Part shown: positions 22,967 through 33,500 of the stretch, piece after piece
Position numbering within the stretch: position 1 is the stretch's first letter
Layout: the number at the start of each line of letters is the position of its first letter
Assembly (NCBI GenBank): GCA_963920635.1
Contig: OY987298.1
Location: forward strand, 145,550,257 to 145,614,256
Source of the DNA: Pseudeuparius sepicola
Taxonomy: Eukaryota > Arthropoda > Insecta > Coleoptera > Anthribidae
Length of the DNA: 64,000 nt
Direction of reading: 5' to 3'
Notes under the pieces: generated by a model
Databases searched by the model: none
Told to the model about the DNA's origin: nothing
What the model saw: only the letters and a program-made list of their open reading frames with translations
Made by a program: the position numbers and the translations under genes

Positions 22967-25664
22967 GAGGTGTGTCATATCAAAACCGACAATCTCCACT
23001 TTTGGCGCAAAATCAGATTTTTAACGGACATTTTCCTCTGAATGCTTCTTTATTATATAAAAGACTCTATTTGCAGCAAACAGAACAATATCCCGTATAA
23101 AAATCAGTCTAAAACCTAACGTCCACTGCTAAACTAACAATCTCCATGTAATATTCAGAGCAAAGTAGACAATATCCATTTCAACCAATAAAATCGGAGC
23201 TCGTGACGCCATCAGCTGACAAAACATTTTAGCAGAGGTTCGGTGTTTGTTTATTTTACTTTGCTCTTGTTACAGTCACTGTATAGTGTATTAATACTTT
23301 TGTTAGGAAGTACTAACGTATGAAGAAGTGATTAGTTTCTTGAATAAAATATGGAACAAAATCCTATAGAAGTTGAAAAATCCAAGGCCAGAAAACGCCG
23401 TTCAGATCCAAAGAAGTGGAAAAGAACGGTGCAAAAAGAGGCAAGGTATGAAAAATTGAATATTTTGTTTCCAATTTTTGTGATCACGGCAATTCTCCTG
23501 AATGTGTTATATTGTTCTAATATTTTTTAGATATAAGCCTATGGGACTTCCAGTAGTTTCCCAATGTGGCCATTGTTCTGGCGCGTTTCAATGTAAAAAC
23601 CTTACAATGAGAGATTTAAAAACTTTCCATGAGAAATTTTACTCAAGCCACGACAAGTTAAAACAAGATGCCCTAATCTTAAAATTTACTCAAGTGGTAC
23701 ATGTGCAAAGACGTCGCCCGAAAAATGAAAGTCATTCAAAGAAGCAATTCCAGACAAAATATTTTATTAACACCTGCGGACGGTCCCTGATTCCAGTCTG
23801 TCAACGAACGTTTTTGAATGCCCTGAATATTAAAAGATGCCGAGTCCAGCGTGTTGTAGCCAATTTTGTGAAAACTGGTAGAGCTCCCTGTGAAAATAGA
23901 GGAGGCGATTATAAATCGGGAAAATTCGAAAGCAAACGCTTGGGAGTTATTGAATTTTTGAAAACTCTGAAATGTGACAGTCCACACTACTGCAGAGCTT
24001 CTTCTATGAGACAGTACCTAAGCTCGAACTTGAATATAAATAAATTACTGAGAATGTATAATGACCAAGCAGCTCAGGGGCTTAAAGTCAAGCGTACGTT
24101 TTTTTTCAACATTTTCAGCACAAAATTTAATCTGGGTTTTGGACATCCTGCTACCGACGCTTGCTCCACATGCATTCAGCTTACCTTAAAAGTTAAAAGT
24201 GAAAGAGATGCATCCAAAAAATCCAGACTTATGGCTGAAAAACAAATTCATAAGTGTAGGGCTAAGGCATTTTTTGACCTCATACGAGAAAAAAGAGAAG
24301 ATCTCGTTACGTTTTGTTTCGACTGCCAGAAAAATTTACCCCTACCAAAAATACCAGATCAAAGTTGTTACTATAGCCGTCAGTTGTATCTGTACAATTT
24401 TACTATAACCCAAGGTTGTTCAAAAGACAAACTTGATAAAGATAATACTTTTTGCTATGTATGGACCGAAGATATGCATAAAAAAGGCTCCAACGAAGTT
24501 GCTTCAGCCCTCTACCATAGGTTGATAAGCACTAATTTTCAGGATAAGAAAGTGATTCGTCTAATTGCTGATGGTTGCGGGGGACAAAATAAAAATGTAA
24601 CTGTTATTGCGGCTTGTTCGTTTTGGTTCCTGCAAAAAGCCCCCAACAATATTGAAACCATAGAGCTTGTATTTCCTGTTACAGGACACTCGTTTATTCC
24701 GCCAGATAGGGTCTTTGGCAATATTGAAAAAAAAATTAGAACATTCGAAAATATTATCAATCCTAACCAATATAAAGAAATAATATCTGAACACGGGACA
24801 ATCATTGAACTTGGACGTGATTGTGTCATTGCAGATTTTAAACAAGCAGCCGAGACAGTTTTAAAATCAACAAGTTCTTTGCATTTCAAAATAACGGAAC
24901 GCAAAAGATTCTACTTACGGAAAAGTACACGGACTAATAATATCTTAGTAAGAGGAGAGCCAGTGTATAGGCATGACATGAATTCGTTTAAATCCATTAC
25001 AAAAAAAAATAGAAATTTGGAAAACTTTCAGCCCTCTGTAATACGCGCATACGGTGTAAAAGTGAAGGAAGAAAAGGCAAATGACGTAAAAAAATTGTTG
25101 TTAAAGCACTTTGGAGACCAATGGGAATTCAATGAGGACTTATTTTATTTCAAACAATTTTTTGAAAGGGGCAATTTGGGTTCAGAAACCGATGGTTCAG
25201 ATCTGTGTGGACCATTTGAAGAATTCCCCGAATTTGTAGTCTAGTTTTAGTTAATTATTAGATATATTGAAAAATATATTAAACTTTTGTATTTTTGTAA
25301 CATTTCTTAGTCAATAAAAATATTAAAAACATTTATATTTCAATATTAATTTGCTTAACAATGAACTAGTATTTATGTGTTGTTCTGTAGCAAAATTGGC
25401 TATCTCCATGTGCTACCGCAGCAAAATGTGCAATATCCAAGCATTCATATCAAAATTGGCAATCTCCAAATTTAAACCTAAAATTCCAATTATGTCAGGC
25501 AACCTATGAAAAAAGCAACTTAAATGCATATCGATAAACACATTTGCTCAACAACTACGAACTTAAATCTTAGAGATACGTTATTTCATATGGCAAAACT
25601 ATTTTTTGCCGATTGTCAAATTTATGCAATATGGGAGATTCCCAGTTTTGATATGACACACCTC
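22967..25664 (+). mobile_element. Complete 2.7 kb DNA transposon, 20 bp TIRs and 4 bp target duplication
   Basis: GAGGTGTGTCATATCAAAAC at 22967-22986 is exactly inverted at 25645-25664. ATTT lies directly outside both ends (22963-22966 and 25665-25668), as a 4 bp target-site duplication. The ends hold six or more copies of a motif close to CAAAATTGGCAATCTCCA (near 22988, 23135, 23168, 25398, 25428, 25458), which look like subterminal transposase-binding sites. One spliced gene lies inside. A 4 bp duplication is known for Sola elements, among others; I cannot place the superfamily firmly. Confidence 0.88.
23351..25244 (+). CDS. Transposase-like protein of the 2.7 kb element (DUF7869-type), two exons
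   Basis: Exon 1 (23351-23445) opens MEQNPIEVEKSKARKRRSD, continues into a basic KKWKR stretch, and is spliced (GT 23446, AG 23530) to 23531-25244, giving 602 aa. The long open frame read without splicing starts inside the intron, so I prefer the spliced start at 23351. A Cys/His-containing N-terminal part precedes a C-x2-C finger (ATDACSTCIQL). The core has CFDCQKNLPLPK, IADGCGGQNKN and TGHSFIPPDRVFGNIEK, motifs I know from a widespread uncharacterised family in insect genomes that is probably an RNase H-fold nuclease; the Asp residues in these motifs would be the catalytic candidates. The frame is intact and TIRs and target duplication are clean, so insertion was probably recent. Confidence 0.8.
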
Positions 25665-25677
25665 ATTTATAAGTTTT

Positions 25678-25850
25678 GAGAAAATGAAAAATACTCCCGG
25701 ACTTGTCTGGTTCTTGCACCCAAGAATGCGAGCGGCCAAGTCCTTAAGCAATATATCAACGTTATTCTGCTTTGGACTTGGCTGATTCTTGCACCAATCG
25801 ATCGGCGATATTTTAATACATAAATGTAGTGGAAAAAGTCAATTTTACCC
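25678..25850 (+). repeat. 173 bp direct repeat, right copy
   Basis: This is the counterpart of 22788-22960. It is followed directly by the 35 bp inverted end (25856-25890) of the older enclosing element. Confidence 0.85.
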
Positions 25851-26125
25851 AAAAGTGGACTTGTCCGGTTTTTGCACCGAGGTCTTCAATTTCAAGTTGA
25901 GCCGCTATTTCCAAACAGAAGTTGGCCAGAATGTGCACCAACCTACTGTGGAATAAGTATGATAAGTTAATGTCCCTATAGAGGATTGAAAACCGTAGGA
26001 TTCAATACTGATGATGTAAATGTAGAATTATAAAAGATTTGACATAACTCAATCGGATCCATTTCAATCCGATCGAGTTGTCACGAGATAAACGTAGTCA
26101 TTGTTATGCCACTGGTTATGACAAC

Positions 26126-29100
26126 TGTAGTGCATTTCCGGACCCATGTTCACATGAACTTTTTTGCTCAAAATCAAATTTTCTATCGACGATTTCAAAA
26201 TAATGGTTTACAACCAGGGACACCCTGTAGACCTTGTACATTGCCTTATTGTGTTTTATTTAATATTGCTCATATTTTGAAAGTTCTAGAAAAACAGGTT
26301 AGATCTTACCACGAAGACGTTAATCCTACAAATACTTAGTGTCAAAAATAGTTCTTTACAATCGAAGTCAAAAATCCCTGCTCCTTCAATTCCCCATCTG
26401 TCAAACATCACACGTGACAAAAGAGCATCGATCAGTGCTGTTCACAGCCGACTTCGTTTTGAAGAAGTCCAATGGCAACGGTTAGCTTTCTTCCTCTTCA
26501 GAACCATCGCTAGCTCTGATCGGATCAGAACCGATCCTCAAAGAGAGGCTGAACACGAGAAAATTTGTTCGTAGTGTTTCTTAAAGCTACCTCGCGAAAA
26601 CAACCAAGGTATATGCATCCATGCTGTGCCTTCTGGGAAGGCATGTCAAACAAAAAAAAAAAAAGGAGTATTTACACGCGCGAACTTAGTAGAAAACTTA
26701 AAACGATATGTACAAGCCGCAAAAATAATAATAATAGACAAAATAAATATTATGCGAAGTAAAAATAATCTAGCGTATGACACGTTTGGCGAGCTGCTGC
26801 GGGTGTTACCAGTGGGGTTCCTGGAAATTAGGAAACCGGTTACAATTTTAGTGGAAATAAAAAAAAGATAAAATAAGCAACGGTTCAATGGTGTGATTCA
26901 ACGGTGGGTCATAGACAATTTTATGTAACTCCTTCATGCAAATTATTACTGTATTTTTTTATCACAGTTTTATTTTTATAGCATTAGTTTAAACAATATA
27001 CAGGAAGTAATGCCTGTTTTATAATGACATATCTTGTTTTAATAGGCTTACAGCAGTAAATAAATTATTTTAATAATAATAAAACGTACCGTAAAATTGA
27101 TTTGTTGACCGGAATTAAAATATACAAAATTAAAGCTGCTAAAATTGTCTATAAAACGGAGATTAATCAGCCTTTTTTGACAGATATGTTCCAATTGAAA
27201 CGAACTATAAGCCATTTTATGGGGGATTCGAATATGAAGTCGCAATTTATATACAAAGTGTTGTTAGAAAGTTAACATAAAGTATACAGTGTCCTCCAAA
27301 AAGTTTGCAACATGGGAATGTTTTGAAGTTCAACTTTGGCATTACCTTTTGCTTTAAAAAAGCTAGAAATGGGTTAAAATTTTAAAAAGTTTTATTTTAC
27401 ATAAGTGTAACGAATTTGAAAGATTTTCTTTTTTTCTATTTTTAATTTTAACCTTTCTGAAAATTTTACACTTTAAAATTCTGTAATGTTGCAAAGTTGA
27501 TGTATCGTCAAGCATTTAGGATATACATTTATTTACATTAATTTTCCAGTCCAAAATTCATGCCAATAATAATAAACTAAAATATCATCACTATTTCACC
27601 TACTTAACTAAAATTCACTACTTTTTATGGCTAAAATACAATAATTAAGATGAAAGGTAAATTGTCCCATAAAAAGTCCTGAATTTTAGTTAGATAAGTG
27701 AAACATTTACAGGTATGAAATATTATTTGCTTGGGTCAAATAAAAATGAGAAATTATTGTGCATTATTTATTATTATTATATTTTTATTTTATACTATTT
27801 ATAGAGGATTCTTGCGTATTATATTATTTAATAATTTTAATTCTTGGTTTATTCTGGAACATCTCGAAAATACCGGGATTGATTTTTCCAAATTTATGCC
27901 TAATATTGGCAGATGATTTAAGTACAAAAATGAAGTCCGAAAGAAGACGAATTTCTTCAATAGAATTTTGACTGTTTTTTTTTGTCTTGAATTTGTAAAT
28001 AACATTTAGGTAGGTACATTAAAATATTTAAAAACAATAAACTTGGATTTGTATAATGATAAACTTTCATGTTGAGAAAGAAGAACTGTATCAAGTAAGG
28101 ATATACCCATTTATCATCATTTTCATATATACCTACTTCTTTTGTCGTTACAAGAAATATGTCTCATATTTCTGAAGTTCTGTCCTTACCTTATATGTAG
28201 TTTCGTATCCTCCTTTACTCTTCATCTGATTCTGCAGAGCCATCAGCTGATCCCCCGGCATTTCTACATCCCTACTGCCTATATGCCCTGTATGTTTAAA
28301 ATTCGTTGGGTTCCCGATCATAGACCTACAGAAAAATCTATTACATATTTTGCCCGAACTTATTGAATTTAAACTTCGTACCTGTCAATCCTGTGCCTCC
28401 TTTTTTGGGGTTGTGCCACACAGCAACTGAACCAGGACACCCATACCTCACTGACAGCAGCCATCTGAAAGACACCCAGGTTTTAAACTTGTTCACTCGA
28501 AATTCGCAAACTGAATTTTGTTCAACTCTATTATCTAACTCTGATAACAGAGTTTCGGCTAAAGGTAGTTAAACTACTTTGCTGCGGCTTTTTGTAAATA
28601 ATTGCACCTATATTTGTCAATGTACAGAGGTACAGATAAGGAAATGTCCATAAATACACGATAGTGAAGGAGCTGATTATAGGAGGAATTCGAGGGATTT
28701 GGGCACGTCGGCACTTACCGTGATATTTGTCTAGCTAAATTAAAGGAAACAGAGTTAGCAGTGCATTAAAATATACTCAAAAAGGAACTGAAAGTCCAAA
28801 ATAGAATACAAAGATGCAAAACACAACCTCTCAACGCAAGGTCATCGACGTCAAGTAAAAAAAAACATATGACGTATGTCATGCTGAACGTCAACCGTCA
28901 GTGATGCCAACTTAAAATGATTAATGTGAAGTTAGCAACCATTTTTAATCGTTTGGACACTTTGCAAAGGACGAATCTTTTCTGGGATTAAAGTCGCTCC
29001 ATGAACCAACCTTGAGAATCAACTCATAAAATGACCCCAAAAAGGCCATTTTCACTGATTTTCGCCCTTGTAATTTCATTAAGAATTTTAAATAAAGTAT

Positions 29101-29472
29101 GTACAGTACATATATATTTTTATTCTCTTAAGTACATTAATAAAATAAAAATTATAAAATTTACATTTTTCTTTTACAAAGTGTAAATCTTACAACAAAT
29201 TACAGATCTGCATATTTATACATGTAGGTACCTATACCTTGTACCCTTGTCCCTTGTCTCTGTATAAACAAGGCATGTACCTACTTAATATCATAATGTT
29301 TCACCCTAGAATGTAGTTATTTCAGATACCTAAAAAGTACATTATAGCAAATAAATTTTAAGTATATATTTCTCTTATCCTGTCTCAAATCAAGATAAGC
29401 TTCAATAGGCTTCTTCACAGCCCTTTTATCCTTAAGATTATAATTCACTTCTACATTCTAGACAATTGTATT
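26126..29472. other. Intergenic stretch, no recognised gene
   Basis: This is AT-rich sequence without conserved coding exons that I can identify. One short open frame (26626-26871) is listed separately. No RNA gene is apparent. Confidence 0.5.
26626..26871 (+). CDS. Short ORF of unknown origin, 81 codons
   Basis: I do not recognise this sequence. It begins MPSGKACQTKKKKG and later reads SKNNLAYDTFGELLRVLPV, then FLEIRKPVTILVEIKKR, a hydrophobic/basic composition that looks more protein-like than random AT-rich sequence. The downstream half is less AT-rich than its surroundings. There is no splice context or neighbouring partner. It could be a fragment of a transposon gene or of a host exon, or it could be chance. 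Confidence 0.25.
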   Translation: MPSGKACQTKKKKGVFTRANLVENLKRYVQAAKIIIIDKINIMRSKNNLAYDTFGELLRVLPVGFLEIRKPVTILVEIKKR

Positions 29473-30141
29473 TCATTTTGTTGCTTTTCTCGAATTCACA
29501 AAACACCGATCCAACTCCTCGGATTCACTTTTATAAGGTTCGAAATATTGTCTAATTCTGTCTTCTCTCGATTCGATTTTTTGCACATACTCGTTTTGAG
29601 TCGATCGGAAATCTTGTGTAAGATCTTGTAATATTGTCGCTAATGTTCTATAGGCATTAACAGCTAGCCGCTGTTCTTTAGGAATGCCCTGCGTAGAGCT
29701 ATTTTTTATTATTTGTATGACTTTGTGAATTTCATTTATCATTCTCGTGATTTCGTGTGAACAGTTTTCAATAGCTACTTCATCTTCTATTGTGTCGTCA
29801 AAAGTAGATCGGTGTAAGTTTACAAAATGAATTTTTTCCAGGTCCATTATCCTAGCTTTAAGTATCGGTAATATCATGTGGGCTTTTTCGTAGTAGTCTG
29901 CCCATAACGGGGCTATTTGATTATCAGTTCTGTTTACGGCCGAGTTCTCCTTGTCGTTTATAGAAAATGATTGCATTAACTGCTCTGGATCCTAAGAAAG
30001 TTTTTAAATAAGTTATAATTTTTGCCTTTAGTAATAATTCGAGTTATAAAAAACTATGTACTTTTTTACCATCAAGTGTTTATTTCGTACAGCATTTTTT
30101 CTCATCAAGAGAAATATTTCGGTTAAACTTCTTGACGCCAT
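29473..30141 (-). CDS. Syntaxin-16-like protein lacking the SNARE motif and membrane anchor
   Basis: Exon 1 is 30141-30070 (MASRSLTEIFLLMRKNAVRN), intron 30069-29992, exon 2 29991-29473, giving 196 aa. It is clearly a duplicate of the intact syntaxin-16 gene at 62519-63577: same start, same intron 1 phase and position, and matching Habc-domain blocks (HRSTFDDTIEDEVAIENC, GIPKEQRLAVNAYR, DFRSTQNEYVQKIESRED). It stops (NSRKATK, stop) exactly where the intact protein passes from the N-terminal three-helix region to the SNARE motif, and I found no SNARE remnant downstream. The second intron of the intact gene is absent. It could be an expressed regulator that competes for syntaxin-16 partners, or a decaying truncated duplicate; the intact splice sites and open frame favour some constraint. 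It lies head to head with YME1L, 380 bp between start codons. Confidence 0.8.
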
Positions 30142-30521
30142 ACTACATTCAATAAAAAGCTGCCTGATTCAAGTTTTTAAAAAATTAGAATTTTGTTTTT
30201 GTTTACTTTTTGAGTGATATCATCTGTTTGCTTGTCAAAATGTCCAATTATTGTTCTTCTTCCTCCAATTCAATTGTGTTTTCTTCTGCGAACGCCCCCA
30301 AGGTCTTTCGTTCGTTAGCAAAAAATATTTGTATTTTGTGGTAAATGGCTGGAGCCTAGAGCCTACGGTTAATTATTTAATTTTTATTAGTTGATATGCT
30401 TGGACTGATACCATCACCTGTCAAAAAGGTTATATCTCAATTTTTTCATTTCATACACGAAAATTTGTAGTTTTCCCGCAAAAGAAAACGCCACGATCAC
30501 CCTCATTTATGTAATTTCGTC
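30142..30521. promoter_or_regulatory. Shared divergent promoter interval, Syx16-like (-) and YME1L (+)
   Basis: Only 380 bp separates the two outward-facing start codons, so both promoters must lie here or overlap. I see no convincing TATA box. This is inferred from geometry only. Confidence 0.5.
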
Positions 30522-33500
30522 ATGTTTTCACTGCAGAACCAGAACCAGGTAAGAAGAAGTGGTTTCGCGCGATTTTTATGGTAACTTTGTCACTTCAGGC
30601 ATTTGCAACTCTCACCCAAGTTACTACAAAGCTCACCCCATCCGTTTATTTCAACAAGAAAGGCAACAGCAAAGGCAAGGCGGGGCAACAGTTTATTTGT
30701 CTGGATAGTTTTGTGGAGGCAACGAGAAACTGTGACTTCTCATTCGCACGGCACTTGAACAAAAGGGCATTATTCGAACGGCCGTTTCTCAACAACTTTA
30801 CCGTCTCGTATGTGTCCAATGACACGTTCTTCGAGAACAAACATGGGTTCTCCGAGAGCGACCTAAGGAATAATATGCCTACGTTGGTGTTACGCAACAA
30901 GAAAAACGTACATATTCCGCAAGGGTTTTACCAGAAACTCGTCAATGGATTGCTGCAAGAAAACCACTTTAGCTTCAACATACAATACAGAGGATTCAAG
31001 ACTGACAGGAGTATCAAGGCGGACATTCAGAGAAATCCTTCGTTGGCTCAACGAGTGAAACACGCTTTCGGTTTGACCTCAACCGAACCTTTCGATGTGA
31101 AACTAGGCTCTTTGAGCAACAACATGACATCGGATCAGTTGAAAAAATTGTTAACAACGGATAACGGGCACTTAACAGAGGCGGACAAACAGAATTTGAA
31201 GGTAGCATTCGCGGAAGGTTACCTTTTAGGAACTTCGTCTGGTTCTAGAGGTGGGAAGACTTCTAGGTATTTCAAAGTTGCCCAGCAAGTGTTGACGATC
31301 GTTATTTTCTTGGCGATTGTTGTTAGCCTGATGGCGAGTGCCAGCGGGTCTGTTTTCAGGTAAGTGTGTAAGAAAGTTGAGTGAGAAAGTGGGAATATTT
31401 GCATTTTAAAGCCATTTATTTTATGTGGAAATTAGGTGCAATAATTAGAATTTATTAAGAGAAAAATATTCTTAGTATAAATATGCCACCACTTGCTTAT
31501 TACTGTGGATATTATGACGTTTCCTAGGAGTTTGGAACCGTTTTACACTACATAAATTACCGTTATAATTACAACTAAAGTTTTCAAAATTTGTGATTAT
31601 ACTAGGTTTGTTCCAACTGAGTTGCAAATGGTTCCCGAACTACCTAGCTATTGGTCATCTGATTCGTGGAAAAAGTTCTGGAATTGTTTTCTTGTATTTT
31701 GATTGGTTCGTAACAGTTCTGGAAGGGTTCAGAACTGCAGTTGAAACAGGCCTACTATTGTATAAAATTACAGAATAAAATATTAAAAAATATTGTTGAA
31801 ATATTATTGTTTTACGGCATGTAGGTGTAAAGGGAAAGTGACAAAGTAAACAGATTTTCTGTGGCCAAGTTTGTTTTCAATGTTGATGATGAAAAAATCT
31901 CTGTGGCCGTGGCATCCGATTTCAGAAAAATCAGTAAAAAAATGCAATTTGAGATAATATTAAAATATTAACCTAAAATTAGAATAGAACTCTGAATTTA
32001 GAATAACTTCTTCATAAAATATCTTTCTGTATCTTCAAAAAAATATGGTAAAAGTACACTTGACGTATTTTGAAAAAAATGCCAGTTATTAATTTTATCT
32101 TAACTATTACTTTTATACCATTTATATTCATATAAGTTTTATATTAATTTTTTCGAGAAGTCTATGATAAAAAAGTTTTCTATATATTTTTTTTGGTGGA
32201 CGCACACCAACTGTCAAGTTGACAGCAAACCTCTTAAAATTAGCTGCTGCCACTTACTATCCAGCATAAAAACTGAGCTATTTAAAAAAAAAGTGAAATT
32301 CTATAAAATGACCCGAGACAACCTGACTATCCTTTGGGGATGGTTGAAATCTGATGAAATCCAACACCGTAAAGCCATTTTGTTGAGATTTTTTTATAAT
32401 GTTCTGTCATTTGCAACACTTCTTTCGTCCCTCGGTTTGAGCTTGGATCCTATACCACATTATTAATATTTTTTTTTGGCATTGACATTGTTATCTGTTA
32501 TCAATGGCCTTGAGATTATTTATGTACCTTGCGACATAATTTGAAATAACAATAACAAATTGACATAATGTTACTTACACAAATATATATTATTTATTTG
32601 GCAGCATGGGCAGTTTGGGAAAATTCTTTATGATTTAAAATAACATTTTCAGAAAAATTTAAACATCTTGTATTTGAAAAACAGACCTCAAGAAAAAATT
32701 TTCATAGGTATAGTGTGTCTGGTTTTCCGTGTTAACGTTCCTAAAAATCTAAGTAGGCTTGGTTTGGTATTGCCAGAAAAGACTGGAATTCTGCGTTTTT
32801 CGAAAACCATTAGGCATTTTTTTATTTCAAATCTGACAATACAGCGTTAATCAGGATTCTCCAAATCCTCCACATTCCAAATTTGGACATAAAATTTGTT
32901 CCATTCTGCAGGGTGACAAAATAGGAATCTTAAAGGCATCTGCTGAGTCAAATGTGCCAAGAAATCCCCTAAAATCAGTTGAGTGGTCAACAGGACCACT
33001 CAAAGTGTTGATGTGCGAAGATTCAATAAATAAATATACAGGGTATTTTTTCTGGGCTATCTCAAAATGCTGAACTTTTATGAAGCTTTATTTGGGTCAA
33101 GGAGAGCAATGGAATAATTTATAAAAATTAATAAACCCAACAGTAATTTATATTTTTACAAAATGCCAATCGACAAATAAAAAACAATTTAAACTATTGG
33201 ACCTTTCTAAACAAAGTCACTGTCTAAGACGATACATTTTCTGTGTGTTTCCTGTTGTGGCAAACCAGCCACCTTAACTCATATGAACTTACTGACTGGC
33301 AGGCTTCTGTATTTTTTAGATCTAGTGTCTGGGGTGGTTTTGATATACTAGATTTTATAAAGTTTGACCACTTTGGGTGGTCCTGTTGACCATTCAACTG
33401 TTTTGAGGGTATTCCTTGGAACACTTACTTAGATTTAAAAATCTAATCACAACTAAAGTTGTGGTAACACGAAAACCCAAACACATATAATATTTGGTTA

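Larger units (their letters stand above)
21865..26125. mobile_element. Nested set of inverted-repeat elements around the 2.7 kb transposon
   Basis: Several inverted-repeat pairs enclose the same centre: GTTGTCATAACCAGTGGC at 21865-21882 with its complement at 26108-26125; GACTACGTTTATCTCG at 22625-22640 with 26084-26099; GATCCGATTGAG at 22649-22660 with 26048-26059; and a perfect 35 bp pair at 22736-22770 and 25856-25890 (contains GTGCAAAAACCGGACAAG). This is the pattern left by elements inserted into one another, or by one large fold-back element later split by insertion. Confidence 0.7.

Noticed and set aside
24539..24904. Minus-strand ORFs inside the 2.7 kb transposon
   Set aside because: They are antisense to the intact transposase-like gene and carry no motifs.
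29100..29472. A displaced SNARE exon for the truncated syntaxin-16
   Set aside because: All minus-strand frames were scanned for the DLNEIFKDLSQ-type motif and a membrane anchor; none was seen.
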